A stretch of DNA of 64,000 nt, taken from contig JAGBVI010000001.1 in NCBI GenBank assembly GCA_017630395.1, forward strand, positions 1 to 64,000. The letters are read 5' to 3'. Below, in pieces: positions 50,565 through 59,352 of this stretch (the first letter of the stretch is position 1; each line of letters opens with the position of its first letter). Both the position numbers and the translations under genes were made by a program. Under the pieces are notes generated by a model that saw nothing but the letters and a program-made list of their open reading frames with translations, had not been told where the DNA came from and searched no databases. This DNA comes from Paludibacteraceae bacterium. Lineage in GTDB: Bacteria; Bacteroidota; Bacteroidia; Bacteroidales; Paludibacteraceae.

Positions 50565-52028
50565 TTAGAGGGAAATATTTCTAATTTTTGTTGGGATTTT
50601 TTCTGTTGCGTAAATCTCTTGTCGCTTTTCTGCGTGTTTCTTAGCATACTTGTAGTTGGTATCTACTATATCCCAGATGTTCAACTCTTTCTTATCAGGG
50701 TGTAATCGCAATCCACGACCAATAGACTGCACTACTGTCACAGAACTCTTACCACCTGCTGCTAAGACAATGTTATGTAAGTTCTTAATGTTAATACCTG
50801 TGGAGAATATCTTTGTAATGGCTATACAAATAATGTCATTCTCTTTCTCCATCAACTTTTTTACTTCTTCTCTCGTGTCCGTATCTACCTCACCACGAAT
50901 AAAGTATATCTTCTTCCTCTTTTCTTCAGATAGACTATCATTCCACTTATTCAAGTATTCCTCCAAGGTAAACCCATGATTAAGGTAATTCACCATCACA
51001 AGACTATTCTTACGAAGCGTGAATAACAATTTAGTCAAGAATTCATTTCTTTCTTTACAAATTCCTAACCATTCCTTTTCTGCTTGGTAGTCTAATCCCT
51101 TACATACATTCTTTGTATATTCAAGATTAAGAATTTGAACAGTGGCACTCGTTAAGAATCCCTCATCTCTTAATTCTTTGGAAGTCTTTTCATAGATAAC
51201 ATGACCTAACAAACCTATGTTACGCATCTTATCTTCTCTGTTCTCTGCTAATGTACCTGTGAAGCCATAACGGAACTTGTTACGCATCTTCTCAATACAC
51301 TTGCTCACCTTATTATCTCTCTTAATACTGTGAGCTTCGTCCACTATCAAACAGTCAATCTTCTCTCTAAAAAACTTTTCATTGGCTGCAAATCTTGCAA
51401 GAAACAATGGACGATTAGCAATGATAATCTCAGCATCCTCATCAATGGTATTGAACTTGTCATAGAACAAACATACCTTCTGCTTCAATCCGTAATCCTC
51501 TACCAAGTCATGATGGAACTGTACTACAAGACCATTATCAGGTACAAGAATCATCACACGCTTTACTTGACTCATACTGAATAAGTTATGAATAATTGAG
51601 GAAATAGTGAGAGTTTTACCTGCACCTGTACCCATGACTAATGTACCGAATCGCTGAGCCAATGCTCTACTAACAGCTTCTTTCTGATAATCACGGAGTT
51701 TCAAATTCAAATCATCACGCACAACTTCCCAAGGCTTCACTTCAAACTTAGAGGAATAAGCAGCAGTGAAATGATAAGTGACAGTTCGTGTATTAACATT
51801 CTTCTTCAACCAATCAAGAATGAGAGGAGCAATACCATAATGGCACTGACCTGTGGGAGTAATGAAATAGATTCTGTCAGGGATAAAACGGCGGTTAGGG
51901 CCTTTTACAAACTTCTTTGCTTCATTAGGTACAGAAAACTCCTCCCTCAATCTCTCAAAGACATCAAGGTCATCAATTTCAAATCTGCAATAATCCTTCT
52001 TAGGCAAATAGTCTACGGTTACATTCAT
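50565..52028 (-). CDS. uvsW: UvsW-type DNA helicase
   Basis: 487 residues (T4 UvsW 503), superfamily 2. N-terminal LRDYQKEAV and Walker A GTGAGKT (133-139), DEAH box in IVDEAHSIK, GFTGTLAE, and the C-terminal VVQSIGRGLRLH motif VI. It remodels recombination intermediates and unwinds origin R-loops, switching T4 to recombination-dependent replication. No TAG. TAA stop. It is divergent from TnpB. Confidence 0.94.
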   Translation of the reverse strand: MNVTVDYLPKKDYCRFEIDDLDVFERLREEFSVPNEAKKFVKGPNRRFIPDRIYFITPTGQCHYGIAPLILDWLKKNVNTRTVTYHFTAAYSSKFEVKPWEVVRDDLNLKLRDYQKEAVSRALAQRFGTLVMGTGAGKTLTISSIIHNLFSMSQVKRVMILVPDNGLVVQFHHDLVEDYGLKQKVCLFYDKFNTIDEDAEIIIANRPLFLARFAANEKFFREKIDCLIVDEAHSIKRDNKVSKCIEKMRNKFRYGFTGTLAENREDKMRNIGLLGHVIYEKTSKELRDEGFLTSATVQILNLEYTKNVCKGLDYQAEKEWLGICKERNEFLTKLLFTLRKNSLVMVNYLNHGFTLEEYLNKWNDSLSEEKRKKIYFIRGEVDTDTREEVKKLMEKENDIICIAITKIFSTGINIKNLHNIVLAAGGKSSVTVVQSIGRGLRLHPDKKELNIWDIVDTNYKYAKKHAEKRQEIYATEKIPTKIRNISL

Positions 52029-52145
52029 TACTAAGACTAGTATACCATAATTTTATTATCAAGTGTTAATTTTTTATCAAAATCACATTAAAATTTTAAT
52101 TTTTCTTCTCCAAGTTATAAGAAGAAGACTAAATACTTATAACGA

Positions 52146-53411
52146 ATGATAGTTCAAAGAACAGAGACGCACGTAATCAAAGAATCCAATCCCATCTACA
52201 ATTGGATTCTTGAAGAATGTTCTCGTTCTAAGAATCTTTACAACAAAGCGTTATATGTTTATCGTCAAGCCTTTACGGGAAAACATGATAACATTCCTGA
52301 GTTTAAGGACATCATAAAACATGATAAGTTTATCGCTTCTTTTGCCTTGGTCAATAGATTGAATGAGATAAAGGATGTGGATTTTTGTTCTATGATGAAG
52401 AAAAACGGAGCACAACAGATAGTGTTCCAAGTAGATAAGAGCATGAAATCTTGGTTCGCCTCATTGAAGGCTTATAAAAAAGATAGTAGTAAGTTTAGAG
52501 GTAGACCGAGGATTCCGTCTTATAAGAAAAAGGGAGAATTAAACTGTTTGACTTATACTACTGCTGACGCAAAGTTACAGAAAGACGGAACTATCAACAT
52601 TTCAAAGAAGATTAAACTTTCAATTCACACAAAACTTAAGAATTTCCAACAAATTCGTTTAGTGCCTAAAACTGGTTACGTTCAAGTAGAAATCGTTTAT
52701 AATAAAGAAGTAAATGACAATCGTTTAGACCAAACCAGAGCAATAGGTATTGATTTAGGATTGAACAATTTAATGGCTATAACTTCAAACATTGGTAACA
52801 TATCTAACCTTGTTAATGGTAGACCATTGAAGAGTATAAATCAATACTATAATAAGAGAAAAGCACACTTCATGAGTTTGTTAGAGAGGGGTAAGTTAAA
52901 GAGTTCTAAGAGACTTAGAAGATTAGAAATGAAACGAATAATGAAAATTAAGGATTATCTTCATAAAACAAGTAGAAGAGTCGTTGAGTTGATGGAACAG
53001 AACAATATAGGAACTTGTTTCATTGGTCACAATGATGGATGGAAAAATGAGGCAAACATGGGTAAAAAGAACAATCAAAACTTCGTTTCTATTCCTTATT
53101 CTCTCTTAATCAATATGTTAAAGTATAAGATAGAAGAAAAAGGAGGTCAGTTGGTTGAACTCAATGAGTCTTATACTTCTAAATGTTCTTTCTTGGATAA
53201 TGAAGAGGTATGTAAACATGAGACTTATAAAGGGAAGAGAGTGAAGAGAGGATTATTCTTATCAGAGAATAAAAAGGCATTAAACGCTGACATAAATGGC
53301 TCTTTGAATATTCTTAAACGAGGAATCGGATTCAGTTTCAAAGTGGAGAATGATATTTTTAGACCAACTAAAATAGATATAGAAAAGAAACTCTTGAATC
53401 CGTTAGGATAA
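52146..53411 (+). CDS. tnpB: TnpB-type RNA-guided nuclease (IS605 OrfB family), without TnpA
   Basis: 421 residues. RuvC catalytic residues: Asp203 in IGIDLGLNNL, Glu341 in ELNESYTSK, Asp382 in NADINGSLNI; the basic N-terminal helical half is the RNA-binding region, with KFRGRPRIPSYKKKG. The zinc ribbon is reduced (KCSFLDNEEVC...), as in the TSK.SFLD subgroup of TnpB. No transposase A is nearby, so it is either an isolated IS or a domesticated nuclease. The start follows ACTAAATACTTATAACG, a late-type box. It ends at TAA, with no TAG in frame. Confidence 0.9.
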   Translation: MIVQRTETHVIKESNPIYNWILEECSRSKNLYNKALYVYRQAFTGKHDNIPEFKDIIKHDKFIASFALVNRLNEIKDVDFCSMMKKNGAQQIVFQVDKSMKSWFASLKAYKKDSSKFRGRPRIPSYKKKGELNCLTYTTADAKLQKDGTINISKKIKLSIHTKLKNFQQIRLVPKTGYVQVEIVYNKEVNDNRLDQTRAIGIDLGLNNLMAITSNIGNISNLVNGRPLKSINQYYNKRKAHFMSLLERGKLKSSKRLRRLEMKRIMKIKDYLHKTSRRVVELMEQNNIGTCFIGHNDGWKNEANMGKKNNQNFVSIPYSLLINMLKYKIEEKGGQLVELNESYTSKCSFLDNEEVCKHETYKGKRVKRGLFLSENKKALNADINGSLNILKRGIGFSFKVENDIFRPTKIDIEKKLLNPLG

Positions 53412-53545
53412 GGAGTAGAGGCTATAAGTGAAAAAAACGAAGTTTCTGAACTAAAATGGTGTAGCCAATTATTAAACATAATAAACGAATTTTAACATTT
53501 TTTTGATAAAACTAGAAACCATAAGCAAAATAAATATAATTTGTA
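53412..53545 (+). ncRNA. Candidate omega-RNA / right end of TnpB element
   Basis: 134 bp between tnpB and the next gene. A GGCTA...TAGCC pairing spans about 53423-53469, and no ORF is present. In IS605-type elements the guide RNA is formed by the tnpB 3' end and the right end, with the guide lying just beyond. The exact end and guide cannot be set from one copy. A late-type AAATAAATATAAT box for the next gene also lies here. Confidence 0.4.
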
Positions 53546-54853
53546 ATGAATTATAAGGTAACTTTTTATAAAGATGAAATGGAGATGCTTACAGAACGTA
53601 AGGCTAATTTTGTCAATAATGTAAAGAAGTTGACCTCACAAGTAATGTCTAAGTTAGCAAGAGAGTGTGGAGGTAACGGCGAAACAAGTGGTATGGCTAT
53701 TTTCAACCATCTCAAACAAATGCACTATGATAGAGAAAAAGTGTGGAGATGTGGAATTACACTTGACAATTATAAAAATTTCAAACTCGATAACTTTACA
53801 AATACAGGGAAACCTATACCATTCAATTTCAAATTCGTAACAGGTGGTGATAATGAAAGTTATAGTCGATTTGACGCTAGGGGTCATGTTCTTCCTAAAA
53901 CTATAATGGGAAGAAAGTTCATTTCAGAAGTGTATATCGAACTTGATTTCTCACTCTGTCTTACTGATAATCCTAAAATAGTTGTAAAACAACTTATCAA
54001 TGAAATTCAATCAACTCTCACTCATGAATTAGCACATGCTCATGATGAGTTTATGATGGGTGAATTATCGCAGTATAAAGAAAAAGGTGTATCTGATGAA
54101 GATTTACGATACATACTTTATTGGACTAAACCTACTGAAATTCGTTCTCACATGTTAGAGGTTATTCAAAATCTAAATTCAAAGAAACACCATAGTTTTG
54201 AAAGAACTTTCAAAAACATGTATAAAACCCATCAAACGGCAGAAGAAGCAGGAATACAACATTCCCCAAAAGACAAAGAGAACATGAAAACTGCTTATTC
54301 AATGTTGAAGAAACATAATTCCTCAATCATTATTGATAAAAAATCTTCTGATGCTTTGGATGATGTTATTGATAGAGCATTCCACAATCAATGTCCACCT
54401 CTTCATAAAAAGTTCATTCATGATTATCATATTGCTTTCATTCAGCAATCTAACCCTAAAATGAAAGAAAGATTTTATGATAAGTTGTTCCCTAATACTC
54501 CTACACAACCCCTCGATAAATTGAATGACTTTTTGGAGGGTATGAAATCTGTTGCTAGAGCTTTAACAAAGTTGGATAATGAAATCTCTAAACATGTAAC
54601 AATGTGTTGGAGAAGCTCATCTTGGAAAAGAGTAGAAATGATAGAAAATGCTGAAAAAACGAAAGCAGCTTATAAAGAATTTCGTAACAAAATTTGGGAA
54701 AATGACAGTCCTATGAAACAAGCATTTAAAGACTATGATGTCAAAATTCTCAAAAATGCAGCCAAACAAATGATTGAGGAATTCAGAGAACAACATGGTC
54801 TTATGACTAAAGCAATGTTGAAGAAAGCAGCAGCAAAGGATTTTGGAAAATAA
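53546..54853 (+). CDS. HExxH metalloprotease-like late protein, copy 1
   Basis: 435 residues. HELAHAHDE at 160-168 is a zinc-metallopeptidase HExxH motif, followed by YWTKPTEIRSH about 35 residues later, which could supply a third ligand Glu. The first 40 residues (LTERKANFVNNVKKLTSQV) and the C-terminal helix are shared with the next gene. Unusual for a phage late protein; it may process virion proteins or act on the host wall. It uses Asn where the paralogue has TAG (about residue 331). TAA stop. Confidence 0.8.
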   Translation: MNYKVTFYKDEMEMLTERKANFVNNVKKLTSQVMSKLARECGGNGETSGMAIFNHLKQMHYDREKVWRCGITLDNYKNFKLDNFTNTGKPIPFNFKFVTGGDNESYSRFDARGHVLPKTIMGRKFISEVYIELDFSLCLTDNPKIVVKQLINEIQSTLTHELAHAHDEFMMGELSQYKEKGVSDEDLRYILYWTKPTEIRSHMLEVIQNLNSKKHHSFERTFKNMYKTHQTAEEAGIQHSPKDKENMKTAYSMLKKHNSSIIIDKKSSDALDDVIDRAFHNQCPPLHKKFIHDYHIAFIQQSNPKMKERFYDKLFPNTPTQPLDKLNDFLEGMKSVARALTKLDNEISKHVTMCWRSSSWKRVEMIENAEKTKAAYKEFRNKIWENDSPMKQAFKDYDVKILKNAAKQMIEEFREQHGLMTKAMLKKAAAKDFGK

Positions 54854-54865
54854 ATAATTATCACA

Positions 54866-56254
54866 ATGAAGTATAGAGTATCATTTTACGAAAGTTTAGA
54901 ACATTTGCTCACAGAACGAAAATCTAACTTTGTCAATAACTTAAAGAAATTGACAAGTCAGGTTGTTACTAAATTGGCAAAGAAAATGGCTGCTGAAATG
55001 GGTAAGCAAGAAAAAACAAGTGGTTTGACAATTCTTGAATTCCTAAAAACAATGGCAGCGAATGGAAAGGAAGTGTGGCGAGGAGCAATAACATTAGACA
55101 ATTATTCTAACTTGGAGATACCTTATTTCCCAAACACAGGGAAGCCTATTCCGTTTAAGTTCAAATACAACTGTAATGGAACTTACAACATATCCAAGTT
55201 TGATGCAAAGGGTCATTGTTTACATCAAGCTATAAAAGGTCAAAAAGTGATTGCTGAAATTTATCAGGAAATGACCTTTTCTATAAACCCTGATGCAGAC
55301 CCTAATATTGATGTAAAAAACTTAATCAATGAAATTCAACATAACCTTGTTCATGAACTTGCACATGCCCATGATGAATACTTGTCTAATGAAATTTCTA
55401 CATACAAAGCAAATTCACGAACTTCTGATTCTGACATCAAATACATTGAATATTGGTTGAAACCAACGGAAATCCGTTCTCACTTCAATGAGATGATTCA
55501 AATTATAAACTCAAAGAAACACCATAGTCCTGAAAGAACTTTCAAAAACATGTGGAAAACACACGATAAAGCTAGGGATTTAGGTTATAGTAGTGGAGAA
55601 TGGGGAGACCAACAAAGGAAAGTATATGGAATGTTGAAGAAAAAACATCAATCAACATCAATTGACGAAAAATCAAAAGATGCCCTTATGACTGTTCTTA
55701 ATAGGGCTTTCAGAGGTAATTGTCAAAAACTACTTTCAAACTTCATTTACACCTATCACATTGCTTTTATTAGAGACTTTAATCCTAAAATGAAGGAAAG
55801 ATACTATGATAAGTTCTTCCCTGATACTGATGTCCCATCATTGGAACAAATGTAGGAATTCTACGAAGCAATCAAGAATGTTACAAGAGGTTTCACTAAA
55901 CTCAAAAAGGAAGTTACTGATAGCGCAGTAAAAAGAGGAAGAGCAAGAGGTTATTTTTCAGACGAAGATAGAGAAACTGTAAATGAATTCAATGATTTGT
56001 ATACTAATTTGTGGGAAAATGATACTTTGAAATCAGCTTTTGAGAACTTTAATCCTAAACTCCTCAAAAAACTTGGTAAACAAATGATTGAAACTTATAG
56101 AGAAAAACACGGTTTCATGACAAAAGGAATGATGACCAAGGCAGCAAAAGCTTATACAAAACAGATTGAAAAAGAATACAGAGAAAAGCATGGTCGTGGA
56201 GCTGAGGGTATGGAAGACTTCTTCAACTCAGACCCATCAAGTGTAAGACGATAA
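54866..56254 (+). CDS. HExxH metalloprotease-like late protein, copy 2, one in-frame TAG
   Basis: 462 residues with TAG at 55853-55855 (codon 330). HELAHAHDE and YWLKPTEIRSH match copy 1, and so do the flanking regions. Around the TAG the copies align as LDKLNDFLEGMK / LEQM-TAG-EFYEAIK, continuing without gap to the shared end EFREQHGLMTKAM / TYREKHGFMTKGM. This is a direct internal control showing that TAG is read as an amino acid. It ends at TAA before a terminator. Confidence 0.88.
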
Positions 56255-56257
56255 AAT

Positions 56258-56292
56258 TGAAAAACCCATTACCTTAAAAGGTAATGGGTTCG
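56258..56292. terminator. Bidirectional terminator
   Basis: AACCCATTACC-TTAAAA-GGTAATGGGTT, 11-bp stem between convergent genes; the TAA of the minus gene is in the loop. Confidence 0.9.
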
Positions 56293-56597
56293 TTCTTATT
56301 ATAAGAAGTCATCTCTTGGACAACCCTGTCAACATATGGAGGGAAGTACCAACAATTAGGAACATCAGGTGCTTCATTATCTCTCTTTACATCCCAATCT
56401 TTGTCTACCCAAAATTCAAGCTCTGTAATAACAACATCACCTTGAATGTTATGATAACCAATTTGGAATAATCCTTCCTCATCTACCCAGAAGATTGAGA
56501 TATGTCTCCCATTCTTCTTATACCCCCAGTCCATACCATGTCGAAGATTTATCTTCTTCTTGTCACGGAGGTATTCAATCAATTCTTCCTGATTCAT
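56274..56597 (-). CDS. Unknown 107-residue protein
   Basis: Start at ATG 56597 (MNQEELIEYLRDKKKINLRH), overlapping the previous gene's TAA; a TTG three codons earlier is possible. Beta-rich, with FWVDEEGLFQIGYHN and WYFPPYVDRVVQEM. The stop is inside the terminator. Unknown. Confidence 0.68.
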   Translation of the reverse strand: MNQEELIEYLRDKKKINLRHGMDWGYKKNGRHISIFWVDEEGLFQIGYHNIQGDVVITELEFWVDKDWDVKRDNEAPDVPNCWYFPPYVDRVVQEMTSYNKNEPITF

Positions 56598-56980
56598 TAT
56601 TTCCAAATTTCACCACTCTTGATAATCTTGGTAATTTCTTCATCACGAGCTTTCGTTCTGAATTTACCACTCACCCACTTATCACCTTCCTTAATAAAAG
56701 GTTCTGAAATATCAGTATTCCATTTATCATCTTTATACGAGTGAGTCAATAGAATACAGAACACCTTACCTCGCATGAAGCCTTTGTTGTACACAAATGT
56801 AAATAAAGGCTTCCTATCAACAAGGTCAACTAATTCATATACATAAAAATGGTCGCTTTTCTTCAACTTAGAAGCAATCTCACTTTCTATATAAATTTTT
56901 TCTAATAGTACAGAATTACTTAATCCCTTGTGTCTACTCTCAAAATCAACAATACCAATCTGTTCTTTATCAATTTTCAT
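56597..56980 (-). CDS. Unknown 127-residue protein
   Basis: MKIDKEQIGIVDFESRHKGL; mixed alpha/beta, no motif recognised. It starts with an ATGA overlap with UvsY and ends overlapping the next start, thus in one operon. TAA stop. Confidence 0.7.
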   Translation of the reverse strand: MKIDKEQIGIVDFESRHKGLSNSVLLEKIYIESEIASKLKKSDHFYVYELVDLVDRKPLFTFVYNKGFMRGKVFCILLTHSYKDDKWNTDISEPFIKEGDKWVSGKFRTKARDEEITKIIKSGEIWK

Positions 56981-57375
56981 AATCTTTCAACTTTTTCTAA
57001 TTCAATACGATTTTTAAGGTCATCTGTTACCCTACCCAACACATACTTAGCATCTTCGAGGTATTCAACTATGATTTTTAATTCTTCAATAGCTTCATTT
57101 ATCTCTTGAACCTTAGCAGTTGCATTAAATTGTCTCTGAATAGCATCCTTAGATAATCCTATCTCCATTATCTTATCAGATTCTGCAAACGCCTTAAACA
57201 AATCCCTTTTCTTCTTTTCAAGATTCTGTATTTGAATTTTTGAACGATACAATTCGGCAATCCAATAATGTTTAATAGAAGGAATTTGTAATGATTTCTC
57301 ATCCATATTCATTCTATCAATTTTTATATCTTTTTCTATGTCTTTTACTATTCTTTCAAACTTTTCCCAAGCCAT
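56977..57375 (-). CDS. uvsY: UvsY-like recombination mediator
   Basis: 132 residues (T4 UvsY 137). MAWEKFERIVKDIEKDIKID at the start and the pattern ...IP.IKHYW...YRSKIQIQNLEKKK..L fit UvsY, as do its all-helical, lysine- and Asn/Gln-rich make-up and the ending ..EYLEDAKYVLGRVTDDLKNRIE. UvsY loads UvsX onto gp32-covered ssDNA, and both partners are present here. TGA overlaps the next ATG. Confidence 0.75.
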   Translation of the reverse strand: MAWEKFERIVKDIEKDIKIDRMNMDEKSLQIPSIKHYWIAELYRSKIQIQNLEKKKRDLFKAFAESDKIMEIGLSKDAIQRQFNATAKVQEINEAIEELKIIVEYLEDAKYVLGRVTDDLKNRIELEKVERL

Positions 57376-57411
57376 AGGTCGTCAAAAGATATTATATGTA
57401 TGTTCTTTTTT

Positions 57412-57783
57412 TTAAATGAACACAACATTTGATTTTCTCCCACCTTTTTTAATGGGTTCAACTAAAAGTTCGTTAAACTTCTTTAAAGCACGGTCATAAT
57501 TATTAAAATGCCAGCCACTTTGACCAAATTGTTCGTTGGAGGGGAAGATGGGAGAGCCTGCTGGGGTTACAGACCCATAATATTCCATATCTTTTGTCGT
57601 ATAACGGATAATCATGACTTCATATCCACGATGTCCTGTTCCGAATTGCCAATTTTCTCTTATAACTTCATAAATCGCAACATCTCTCATTCCTTTTTCA
57701 AATTTCAAAAGTCTACGAAGCATGTTATCCTTTCGGAATTCTTTTGGAATTTCCAATTTTTTAATCGTTATTACATCTGACAT
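57412..57783 (-). CDS. Unknown 123-residue protein
   Basis: Start at ATG 57783 (MSDVITIKKLEIPKEFRKDN), 6 nt after TATAAT. GTGHRGYEVMIIRYT and SPIFPSNEQFGQSGWHFNNY are conserved-looking; the final QSGWHFNNYDRALKKF resembles small phage proteins of unknown function. TAA stop. Confidence 0.7.
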   Translation of the reverse strand: MSDVITIKKLEIPKEFRKDNMLRRLLKFEKGMRDVAIYEVIRENWQFGTGHRGYEVMIIRYTTKDMEYYGSVTPAGSPIFPSNEQFGQSGWHFNNYDRALKKFNELLVEPIKKGGRKSNVVFI

Positions 57784-58055
57784 GACTTTATTATACAGAT
57801 TCAAAATAAAAAGTCAAGCAGTTTTCTTATTTTCTTTAAAATTTCATTATAATGTCGCAATTTATGATATTGAACAATACTTTTATCGCTTTTTTGATGT
57901 AAACATTCTTTTTAGATTAAAAGAATGCGAAATGGAGGTGAATTAAGGCTGATTCCCAACACATAAATTTAATTACCTAATAAAATTTATAAATTTGTTC
58001 ATTGTCAATATCTGTTATTTGGTTGAGCGGTAGTGAGCCATCCCCTTGTCAGTTC

Positions 58056-58108
58056 TTTTCTCTTTTTCTTTTTTCTTTATATTACTTTCTTTTTTCTTTT
58101 TCTCTTTT
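58056..58108. repeat. Perfect 23-nt polypyrimidine mirror repeat (H-DNA type)
   Basis: Arms 58056-58078 and 58086-58108 are the same C/T-only sequence read in opposite directions (mirror, not complement), with a 7-nt spacer ATATTAC. All 23 positions match. Such homopurine-homopyrimidine mirrors can fold into an intramolecular triplex in supercoiled DNA. Confidence 0.9.
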
Positions 58109-58343
58109 ATACGAATTTTAAGCCAAAATTAGACTAAAAAGTCATAACTCGTTGATAATCAACAAAGTAGTGTTTTCATCACTATACGAAAAACGGCTTT
58201 GCCAATTTTCTATTTTCTTGGAAAAGCCTAAGAAGTCTGCCTTATTCGTGGTAATTTTCATCATCATGTGACTAAACACCATGTCGCAGTTGGTTGTGAG
58301 TGGCATTACGCCCCAATCTACCCTGTTGCAGTTTTTAAGTGTG

Positions 58344-58508
58344 AGTTGCTTCTCCTCAGATTATCATTATCAGTTTTATAGTGCGCGTTTATGTTTTACA
58401 AAATGATTTTTTGATGGATAAAACGTTATACCCTCTACAAGTTGGTTATTTCTAACATCACTTGTTTCTTTTATATTGATTTTTATGATAATCTGAGGAG
58501 AAGCAACT
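58344..58508. repeat. 24-bp perfect inverted repeat with 117-nt interior
   Basis: Arms 58344-58367 and 58485-58508 are exact reverse complements (core TTGCTTCTCCTCAGATTATC). Imperfect pairing extends outward (CAGTTTT at 58329 with AAAACTG at 58513). It may be a stem of a structured RNA, an origin cruciform or a decayed mobile element. Confidence 0.85.
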
Positions 58509-58713
58509 TTTCAAAACTGTCTGAAAACTTGTAAACAACCTAAACAGTTGCTATACAATCTAAAAAACTATTCCGTGATTTAGTTATTTGTATATCGCGT
58601 ATTACTGGTCGCCAATCCCACATCTTGCATCCAAGTCACACAAACTTGGAGAAGGTGCATTTTTATTTTAGTGTAGTTCTTTCCCTGAGAGGAAAAAAAT
58701 GATAAAATAATTT

Positions 58714-59178
58714 ATGACAGATTTAGGACATTGGCATCTCAGAGATGGTTTATCACTTCCCCAAGACTTTGACGAAAACCCACCTTTAGGTTTCATCTAC
58801 AAAGTCACTGACAAGGTAAATGGTAAGTGGTACATTGGTCAGAAGAAGATTACCAAGGTTGAGAAAAGACCTCCTCTCAAAGGCAAAGTAAGAAAGAGAA
58901 AGATTGTAAAACAAACTGATTGGAGAACTTACACTTCATCATGTAACACATTGAAATTTGAGATTTTACAAAGAGATAAGAGTGAATTTGATTTTGAAAT
59001 TTTACATTTTGTAGATTGCAAATGGATGTTAAGTTATGTAGAGTTGTGGTATCAAATGCACCATAAAGCAATGTTCACTGATGAATCATATAATGGCATT
59101 GTGAATGTTAGATTGAGTAAGTTTGATAGTATGAGACAAAAGTGGAGTGATATTGAAAAGGACTTACCACAAGATTAA
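58714..59178 (+). CDS. GIY-YIG endonuclease
   Basis: 154 residues. GFIYKVTDKVNGKWYIGQKK (26-45) holds the GIY...YIG words; basic stretch KGKVRKRKIVKQ, then W.TYTSSC (Arg/Tyr and Ser-Cys context) and a helical end with FVDCKWMLSYVELWYQ, with the catalytic Glu in the last helix. Phages use such proteins as freestanding homing endonucleases (Seg family) or for repair. It sits beside the gene-free structured region. ATAAAATAATTT precedes the ATG. TAA stop. Confidence 0.85.
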   Translation: MTDLGHWHLRDGLSLPQDFDENPPLGFIYKVTDKVNGKWYIGQKKITKVEKRPPLKGKVRKRKIVKQTDWRTYTSSCNTLKFEILQRDKSEFDFEILHFVDCKWMLSYVELWYQMHHKAMFTDESYNGIVNVRLSKFDSMRQKWSDIEKDLPQD

Positions 59179-59190
59179 ATAATTTTTGCT

Positions 59191-59343
59191 ATGATAAAGA
59201 ACATCTGTATAATGTCTTCTGTAATCTTCTGCATGGCACTTACATCATGCAAGATGAGCTTCTCAGCAGTTACACCAACTCAATCATTTACTGGGTCTGT
59301 AACAATCTATGATGTGCCTGTTGTTGAAGATTGGAAGAAATAA
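59191..59343 (+). CDS. Small lipoprotein
   Basis: 50 residues: MIKNICIMSSVIFCMALTSC, lipobox LTSC at residues 17-20, then a 30-residue mature part. TTAAATAAT late-type box 10 nt upstream. The signal and start are clear; the function is unknown, and a lysis (o-spanin-like) role is conceivable because late small lipoproteins often serve as such. Confidence 0.7.
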   Translation: MIKNICIMSSVIFCMALTSCKMSFSAVTPTQSFTGSVTIYDVPVVEDWKK

Positions 59344-59352
59344 GTAATCCAT

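Larger units (their letters stand above)
57805..58713. other. Gene-free structured region (candidate origin or RNA locus)
   Basis: About 900 bp with no credible ORF in either code. It lies between divergent gene blocks. Elements: a CATTCTTTT/AAAAGAATG hairpin (57904-57927), a perfect polypyrimidine mirror repeat (58056-58108), a GTTGAT-A-ATCAAC palindrome (58151-58163), a GGCTTTGCCAA/TTGGAAAAGCC hairpin (58194-58227), a 24-bp inverted repeat (58344-58508) and a TCCAAGT/ACTTGGA hairpin (58630-58650). No tRNA fold was found. Confidence 0.6.

Noticed and set aside
53412-53545. Complete IS605-type insertion sequence with defined ends
   Set aside because: No TnpA and no second copy to define left and right ends; only a candidate RNA tail is claimed.
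57805-58713. Suppressor tRNA (CUA anticodon) in the gene-free region
   Set aside because: No cloverleaf, T-loop consensus or CCA-compatible acceptor pairing was found here or elsewhere in the window; it must be outside or supplied otherwise.
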